DNA of 64,000 bases, from contig RFVF01000004.1 in assembly GCA_009922615.1 (NCBI GenBank), positions 1 through 64,000 of the forward strand, written 5' to 3'. The translations under genes were made by a program, and so were the position numbers. This DNA comes from Pseudomonadota bacterium. Its GTDB lineage: Bacteria; Verrucomicrobiota; Verrucomicrobiia; Limisphaerales; SXTU01. The notes under the pieces are model-generated. The model ran no database searches, was not told the DNA's origin, and saw only the letters and a list, made by a program, of their open reading frames with translations. Within the stretch, counting starts at the first letter, position 1, and every line of letters starts with the position of its first letter. Of this stretch, positions 58,596 to 64,000 are shown piece by piece.

Positions 58596-59588
58596 TTACC
58601 TTTGGCCCGGTTGCGCTCCCTCGTGGCGCGCCGCGAGTTGGCGCGCTCCTTCTCGCACGGCGGCAACCAACTCCTGCGGCTCGACCGCCACGGCGCGGCC
58701 CGCCCACGCCAGCACCCAGCGCTCGACTTCGACCAGACTCGACAGTTTCATCCGCAGCTCCAGTCTGCCATCCCGCAGATCTGTGAGTTGTTGCGAGGCG
58801 TGCCAGCGCTTCTCGCGGATGTAGTCGGCGATGCTGGCGTCGAAGCGAATGCACACGGCAAATTCACCCTCCGCCGAGTGCACGCCGAAGCTGTCGCGCA
58901 GCCGTTTCTCCAGCGAAAACTTTTGCGGACGCGGGAAGGTCTTGCCGGTTTCTTTCGCGGCCAGAATGCGGGCCGGCGCAAACGTCCGCACGTCCTTGCG
59001 CGCGTGGTCGAACGCAAACAGGAACCATTCGCCGTTGATGTTCGCCAGGTGATACGGGTCCACGATGCGTCGCTCCGGCGCGGCCTGACCAGGTTTGCGG
59101 TAGGTGATTTCCAACTGCCGGCGCGCGGCGGTTGCTTTGGCCAGCGTGTCGAAGATGCCTAGGTTCAGCACGGGCTCGGCCGTCGTGCGGAACGAGATGG
59201 TCTGCTCGACGTTGGCGAGGTTCAGCGAGATGGTGTCCGGCAACGCCTGCTCCATTTTCCGGATCGCCGAGAGCAGCGGCTTTTCGAAGCTCGTGCCGCG
59301 ATACTGGTGGAGCGCCTTTTCCGCGACAATCAGCGCGAAGAGTTCGCCTTCCGTGATTTGAAACGTGGGGAACGCGCTGACTTCCTCGGTGTAGCAATAA
59401 CCGTTGTGCAGCTTGTCGAAGTCAATCGGCAACCCGAGCCGGTCTCGCATGAAATCGATGTCGCGGTAAACGGTCTTGGTGGTCACCTCCAGTTCGGCGG
59501 CGAGGAAGTTGGCGTTGGGGAAACCGCCCGCGTGCAAGGCCTGGTGAATGCGCTGCATCCGCTCCAGCGGCGGGCGCGACAACGGCAT
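58596..59588 (-). CDS. WYL-domain transcriptional regulator
   Basis: 330 residues from the ATG of MPLSRPPLERMQRIHQ (a GTG lies seven codons upstream). N-terminal DeoR/HTH_11 winged helix (ANFLAAELEVTTKTVYRDIDFMRDRLGLPI) and a WYL Sm-like domain with ITYRKPGQAAPERRIVDPYHLANINGEWFLFAFD, followed by a WCX region. These regulators bind nucleic acid or nucleotide ligands through WYL and often control DNA-damage or defence genes; the target here is unknown. Stop is 106 bp from the FGE start on the same strand. Confidence 0.9.
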   Translation of the reverse strand: MPLSRPPLERMQRIHQALHAGGFPNANFLAAELEVTTKTVYRDIDFMRDRLGLPIDFDKLHNGYCYTEEVSAFPTFQITEGELFALIVAEKALHQYRGTSFEKPLLSAIRKMEQALPDTISLNLANVEQTISFRTTAEPVLNLGIFDTLAKATAARRQLEITYRKPGQAAPERRIVDPYHLANINGEWFLFAFDHARKDVRTFAPARILAAKETGKTFPRPQKFSLEKRLRDSFGVHSAEGEFAVCIRFDASIADYIREKRWHASQQLTDLRDGRLELRMKLSSLVEVERWVLAWAGRAVAVEPQELVAAVREGARQLAARHEGAQPGQR

Positions 59589-59660
59589 GGACACGGGCTT
59601 CTTCGGCACGGCGTCAGTTTCGGTGAAGGGCTCGCGCTAGGCCAGCGGCGAATTGTCCGC

Positions 59661-62600
59661 TCACTTCTCGATGACCCGGTAGTAGCGTCGGACGAGGTTG
59701 GTGACCGAGGGATCGTCGAACTGGAGCATTCCGTTCACCACGCTGAAACCATTGGTGAGCGTCACCCACACGCTATTGGTGCGCAGCAGATTGGTCGTGG
59801 CTTGAACCTCCAGCTTGCTCAGGTCCACGGGGCCAGCCAGTCCGCCATCCGCGTCGCCGAAGCGCAGCCGGAACGGCGAGCCGGGCGTGAACACGGGGGG
59901 GGCCACCCGCTGCGGCAAGCGCACGCGCACCAGCGCATTGCTGCTGACCGCGCCACCGGCGATGTTTGTCACGGCGGCCGAGTAAAATCCGTTCTCCAAC
60001 CGCGTGACGTTGGTGAGGAGCAACGTGGTGTTCGTCTCGCCGGGCAGATCGCTGCCGTTGAACCGCCACTGGTAGAGCAGGGGAGCTGCTCCGCTCGCGG
60101 CCACGGTCAGCGTGACAGGCAGGATGTCCGTGGGATTGGTGCGCAGCAGCGTCACGTTGGTCGGGTGCATCGTGATGACGGGTGCCAGCAACACGGTGAG
60201 CGTCACCGGCGCGCTGGTGAGACTGCCGACGGCATTTGTGACCACGACCGTATAAGTGCCGCCCTGCGCGGCCTGCGCGTTGAAGACGAGCAGGTTGGTC
60301 TGGGTCACGTTGGCGTAGTTGACAGAGTTGGTCAGCGGCACGCCGTTCCTAAACCACTGGTAGCCAGGCGGTGGGGACGCGATTGCTTCCGCCGTGAAAA
60401 GTGTCGTGCCGCCCTGTAGAACGACCGCATTCTGCGGCACCGTCAGAAAAGCCGGCGGAGCCTGCACTGTGAGCGTGGCGGTGGCACTCGATGCCAGCCC
60501 GCCAGAATTGAAGACCTGCACGAAGTAATTGCCTGCGTCGGCCAGCGAGACGTTGGTGATGGTCAAGGTAGGCTGGTCATTGCCGGGAATGGCGAAGCCG
60601 GCGAATACCCATTGGTAGCTGAACGGCGGAGTGCCGCTGCACGCCACGCTGAAGGTCACGTTCGTGCCGGCCAGCACGGCCTGGCTCTGTGGTGCATTTG
60701 TGATGACCGGGGCGAAGATTTGGATGACCGACAGCACGGCGGGCGCGCTAGTGACGGCTCCGAACGTGTTCGTCACCACCACGGTGTAGCTGCCAGCCGC
60801 ATTCGTCGTGACGCCGCCGAGCGGGAGGAAGCTGTAGATTTGGCCGGGGAGGTTCGTGCCGTTGAAGCGCCACTGGTAGCTCAAGGGCTGTGCCCCCACC
60901 GCGCCCACCGTCAACGTCACCGCCGTTCCCTGTTGCGCTGTCTGCGTCTGTGGCGGCGTAAGGATGAACGGCACGCCGCTGGTGTCCACGGTGAGATAGG
61001 CAGGCGCGGTGTTCGTGATGCCAAACGCGTCACCGATCAGCACGCCATAGTTGCCGCCGCTACCAGGGACGACGGTGGGGATCAGGTAGCTCGAGTTGGT
61101 TGCCCCGGGAATGTCGGCCCCGTTGAATTGCCATTGGTAACTGATCACTCCCGAACCGGCCGCGTTGGCTGAGAAAGTGACGGGTCGGTTGACTGCGATC
61201 GTCTGCGACAATGGCGAAGCGAGGATGATCGGCGCAACAGCAGACATCTGCGCCAGCGAGATTTGTCCAGATCCCATCACTCCGGGAATTCCGCCGAAAC
61301 TTCCGCCGAAGTAGATGTTTTGGCTCGGATCTAATGCCAACCCATTGATGTAATCGCCCCCCGCAGCGCCAAAGCTCTGTGCCCAAACGAGCCGCCCCTG
61401 TGGGTCGAACTTGGCAATCATCGCATCGTCGCCCCCGACGCTCACGGCATTGGGGATACCTAGGGTGTTGGTGCCAGAGAACACCGTGCCGACATAAACG
61501 TTCCCGAACCGATCCACCGCCAGCGCTCCAAAAGGAGTGAACTTTCCCGAACCCACGGTGCATGACCATTCCACGGCTCCATTAGTGGCGAGCTTCAGCA
61601 AAAATCCCGTCGCCAGCAGGCTTGGGTCAGGCGTCAGCACCACTCCGTTGCCAAAATCGGAAGCCGCGTCGAAGGCCCCGAGCACATACGTGCTTCCATC
61701 GGGGCTGGCGGCAACATGGCTCACATATTCTTGGCCGGGACCGCTGATGCTGCGCACCCAAATCGCGGAGCCAGTGCTGGTGAATTTGGCCACGAAGGCA
61801 TCCAAGTTTCCTTTCACCGGAAAGGGCAGGTTGACGCCACCCACGGAGACATGTCCCGCACTGTTGATGGCCCCGCCCAGAATCAAATTTCCCGCTGCAT
61901 CCATCGCCAGTTGGCTGTCGTCGTGGATGTATTGTCCGCCAGTTACGTCGCCGGTGTTGGTGACCAGTGTAACGTTGCCATTCGTGTCGTATTTCACCAC
62001 GTAGTCCCAGCCGACGGAGTGGGTCACCGTAGTTGCTCCTTCGTCGAACGAAAGGGTGTCAATTCCCTTGCCAGTTACGAAAGCATTGCCGGCTGCGTCC
62101 ACGACAACTTCCGAGTTTTGCGACATGGGAGAACCCGAGACGCTGGGATTCAGAACCCTGCGGAACCAGAGCAACTGGCCGGAAGGGGAGAGTCGCACGG
62201 TGAAGGCTGATGGAAAGGTGGTGGGGCTGGCAACCGGTCCGTTGGTTCCAAACATGGCTCCGTTGCGGAATAGGCCGACCGCCAGCACGTCTCCATTGGG
62301 CGCGACGGCCACTCCGTTGACGCTGTCGGCACCGGGGCCGCCAAACTGGGCGGCCCACAGCACCGTGCCGGTGGCGTCGGCTTTGGCCACAAACGCATCG
62401 GTTGAGCCGAGGCTCACCAAGTTAGTGGTTCCGAGATCAAGTGCGTTCTGGAACAAACCACCGAAGTAATAATTTCCGTTTGCATCTCTTGCCATCGAGT
62501 TCAAGGAACCGCTGCCGCTACCTCCCAAGTTCTTGGCGAGCACGAAGGGCAGGGGATTTGCGCTCGGAATGACCGAGATCACGGCGGGCGCGCTGTAGAC

Positions 62601-64000
62601 GGCACCGAAGGCGTGGGTCACGAGCACATCGTAGGTGCCGGCTGCATTGGTTCCCGCGTTGGCTAGTGTAAGCGTGGCATTCGTCGCGCCAGCGAGGTTT
62701 GTGCCGTTGAAGCGCCACTGGTAAGTCACCGCGCCCGTGGCGTTCGTCACGCCGACGGTGAGGGTGAGGTTCTGGCCTGCCAACACATTGCCACCGAGCG
62801 GTTGAGCGGTGATTGCGGGAGGCGTGAAGCCAATTTTTCCGACGAAAATGTCCCCAGCTCCCGCGCTGGTGAGGTTGAACTGACCGAATTGCCCCGTGCC
62901 GGCGAAAGTGCCGGCCAGCACGATGTTTCCCCGTGCATCCACATCCAAGCCGCGGCTGTAGTCATAGCCAGGGCCACCAGCGGACTTCGCCCAGACGAAA
63001 TTGCCGGATAGATCAAATTTCGCGACGAAAACGTCGTTCGAGCCCAGTCCCGGCAACAGCGTTGCATTCACAGTTGCGCTGTTCAGCATGCTACCGACGA
63101 TATAGGCGTTGCCCGCCGCATCCGTCGCCACCTTGCCTTCGAAGCTGTTGTCATCGCCGAGGCCGCCGGCCTGGCGAGCCCAGAGGAAGTTGCCGTTGGC
63201 GTCCAGCTTCACAAGGCAGACATCCCCGCTGCCCACACTATTGAGTGTGTTTGTGCCGAAGGCGGCGTTGCCAGTGAAGCGTCCGGTTATGAAAACGTTA
63301 CCGAGGCGGTCCGTGGCGATGTAATTGGCGGCCTCGGCTCCTGTGCCGGCGCTGGCCGACACCCAGAGGAGGTTGCCCGCGCCATCGTAGCGGGCCACAA
63401 AGGCATCGCTCCCACCGGTTACCGGCACGGTCGTGGTGTCGAATTGTGCGGTCGCGCCAAGGATGCCGGCGGCATAGACGCCGCCGATTCCGTCCGACAC
63501 GCAGCTGTAGCCGACGTCATTGGCCGCCCCGCCGCCAGCAGTCGCCCACTGCACGACGCCGGCGGAGTTGAACTTCGCCACGAAGAAGTCCTGGCCACCG
63601 GCGGAGGTCAGCGTGCCCCCCCCGAACGTGGCCGTCTGGTTGAAGGCTCCGGTCAGGAAGATGTCCCCGTTGGCATCCACGGCCACGCCGTGCCCGTTGT
63701 CGAGCGCCGGGCCACCCATTGCCTGAATCCAAACGAGTTGGCCGTCCGCCGTGAAGCGGGCGAGGAAAATGTCCTGACCGCCAAACCCGGCGAGCACGTT
63801 CGTGCCAAATGTGGCGGGACCGGTGAAGATGCCTGTCACCACCGGGTTGCCCGCAGAATCCAGCGCAATGTCCAGCCCTTCATCGAAGCCGGCGCCACCG
63901 CCCTTGAAGACCCAGAGCAGGGTTCCGTTGGCATCATATTTCGCGAGGAAGAAATCCACGCCGCCAGCAGCGGTGACGTTCGTCCCGCCGAAGTCGGCGG
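59661..64000 (-). CDS. giant secreted protein with SBBP repeats and Ig-like domains, partial at right edge
   Basis: About 1,446 residues visible; the start lies beyond the window. SBBP beta-propeller repeats (DAFVAKYDGAGNLLWVSA, GNVFITGRFTGNAAFGTNTL) occur in two blocks, either side of an Ig domain. Six Ig-like domains follow the YQWRFNG plan at about 62.6-62.7, 61.1, 60.9, 60.6, 60.3 and 60.0 kb. The C-terminus (FRLRFGDADGGLAGPVDLSKLEV, LVRRYYRVIEK) matches a verrucomicrobial surface-protein tail like the protein at 21766. Likely an extracellular or surface protein; ligand unknown. Confidence 0.88.
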   Translation of the reverse strand, partial: ADFGGTNVTAAGGVDFFLAKYDANGTLLWVFKGGGAGFDEGLDIALDSAGNPVVTGIFTGPATFGTNVLAGFGGQDIFLARFTADGQLVWIQAMGGPALDNGHGVAVDANGDIFLTGAFNQTATFGGGTLTSAGGQDFFVAKFNSAGVVQWATAGGGAANDVGYSCVSDGIGGVYAAGILGATAQFDTTTVPVTGGSDAFVARYDGAGNLLWVSASAGTGAEAANYIATDRLGNVFITGRFTGNAAFGTNTLNSVGSGDVCLVKLDANGNFLWARQAGGLGDDNSFEGKVATDAAGNAYIVGSMLNSATVNATLLPGLGSNDVFVAKFDLSGNFVWAKSAGGPGYDYSRGLDVDARGNIVLAGTFAGTGQFGQFNLTSAGAGDIFVGKIGFTPPAITAQPLGGNVLAGQNLTLTVGVTNATGAVTYQWRFNGTNLAGATNATLTLANAGTNAAGTYDVLVTHAFGAVYSAPAVISVIPSANPLPFVLAKNLGGSGSGSLNSMARDANGNYYFGGLFQNALDLGTTNLVSLGSTDAFVAKADATGTVLWAAQFGGPGADSVNGVAVAPNGDVLAVGLFRNGAMFGTNGPVASPTTFPSAFTVRLSPSGQLLWFRRVLNPSVSGSPMSQNSEVVVDAAGNAFVTGKGIDTLSFDEGATTVTHSVGWDYVVKYDTNGNVTLVTNTGDVTGGQYIHDDSQLAMDAAGNLILGGAINSAGHVSVGGVNLPFPVKGNLDAFVAKFTSTGSAIWVRSISGPGQEYVSHVAASPDGSTYVLGAFDAASDFGNGVVLTPDPSLLATGFLLKLATNGAVEWSCTVGSGKFTPFGALAVDRFGNVYVGTVFSGTNTLGIPNAVSVGGDDAMIAKFDPQGRLVWAQSFGAAGGDYINGLALDPSQNIYFGGSFGGIPGVMGSGQISLAQMSAVAPIILASPLSQTIAVNRPVTFSANAAGSGVISYQWQFNGADIPGATNSSYLIPTVVPGSGGNYGVLIGDAFGITNTAPAYLTVDTSGVPFILTPPQTQTAQQGTAVTLTVGAVGAQPLSYQWRFNGTNLPGQIYSFLPLGGVTTNAAGSYTVVVTNTFGAVTSAPAVLSVIQIFAPVITNAPQSQAVLAGTNVTFSVACSGTPPFSYQWVFAGFAIPGNDQPTLTITNVSLADAGNYFVQVFNSGGLASSATATLTVQAPPAFLTVPQNAVVLQGGTTLFTAEAIASPPPGYQWFRNGVPLTNSVNYANVTQTNLLVFNAQAAQGGTYTVVVTNAVGSLTSAPVTLTVLLAPVITMHPTNVTLLRTNPTDILPVTLTVAASGAAPLLYQWRFNGSDLPGETNTTLLLTNVTRLENGFYSAAVTNIAGGAVSSNALVRVRLPQRVAPPVFTPGSPFRLRFGDADGGLAGPVDLSKLEVQATTNLLRTNSVWVTLTNGFSVVNGMLQFDDPSVTNLVRRYYRVIEK

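Overview
The window looks like chromosomal DNA of a GC-rich Verrucomicrobiota bacterium, most likely the Pedosphaera/Limisphaerales side of the phylum. The signs are giant secreted proteins made of YQW-type immunoglobulin-like repeats, two operons of PSD1/DUF1549/DUF1553 plus DUF1501 genes, DUF1552, DUF1080 and DUF2203 proteins, and a 33-residue COX24-type ribosomal protein. This placement is inference from gene content; no rRNA gene is present to confirm it.

Layout. 1-10 kb: FtsH (running off the left edge with an unexpected sialidase-like tail), cysteine synthase, a receiver-only response regulator, a GIDE-LemA membrane protein, a beta-lactamase-fold serine hydrolase, and a membrane protein followed by a MacB-like ABC ATPase/permease pair. 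9.8-15.6 kb: minus-strand operon of PSD1 cytochrome, DUF1501 and alpha/beta hydrolase. 15.7-19.7 kb: MarR regulator, LplT-like transporter and Aas-like acyltransferase/acyl-ACP synthetase, a likely lysophospholipid recycling operon. 19.8-28.2 kb: small membrane protein, metal-dependent hydrolase lipoprotein, a 1,791-residue delta-60/Ig/cohesin-like protein and a beta-barrel protein. 28.5-33.1 kb: second PSD1-DUF1501 operon. 33.1-36.9 kb: small membrane, Rieske and winged-helix genes around an AT-richer 42-bp tandem repeat array. 37.1-47.3 kb: cytochrome-SUMF1 fusion, then a long minus-strand series with asparaginase, aroB, DUF2203, TPR lipoprotein, COX24 protein, hisG, a 2-hydroxyacid dehydrogenase and a DUF1080 protein. 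47.3-53.5 kb: a frameshifted alpha-2-macroglobulin gene. 53.6-59.6 kb: DUF1552, an RlmM-like methyltransferase, deoC, a NUDIX hydrolase, a formylglycine-generating enzyme with both catalytic cysteines, and a WYL regulator. 59.7 kb to the end: a second giant SBBP/Ig protein, cut by the right edge.

The dominant theme is extracytoplasmic: c-type cytochrome/DUF1501 pairs, sulfatase-maturation-type enzymes, Ig-repeat proteins and alpha-2-macroglobulin, mixed with housekeeping genes (ftsH, cysK, aroB, hisG, deoC). The most unusual signals are non-coding or sub-genic: a family of degenerate heptanucleotide tandem repeats at five sites, three of them in-frame inside genes; a 42-bp tandem array; a GC-rich palindromic element found twice between genes and once inside the alpha-2-macroglobulin gene; and the FtsH-sialidase junction. 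No tRNA, rRNA, CRISPR array, transposase or phage gene was recognised.
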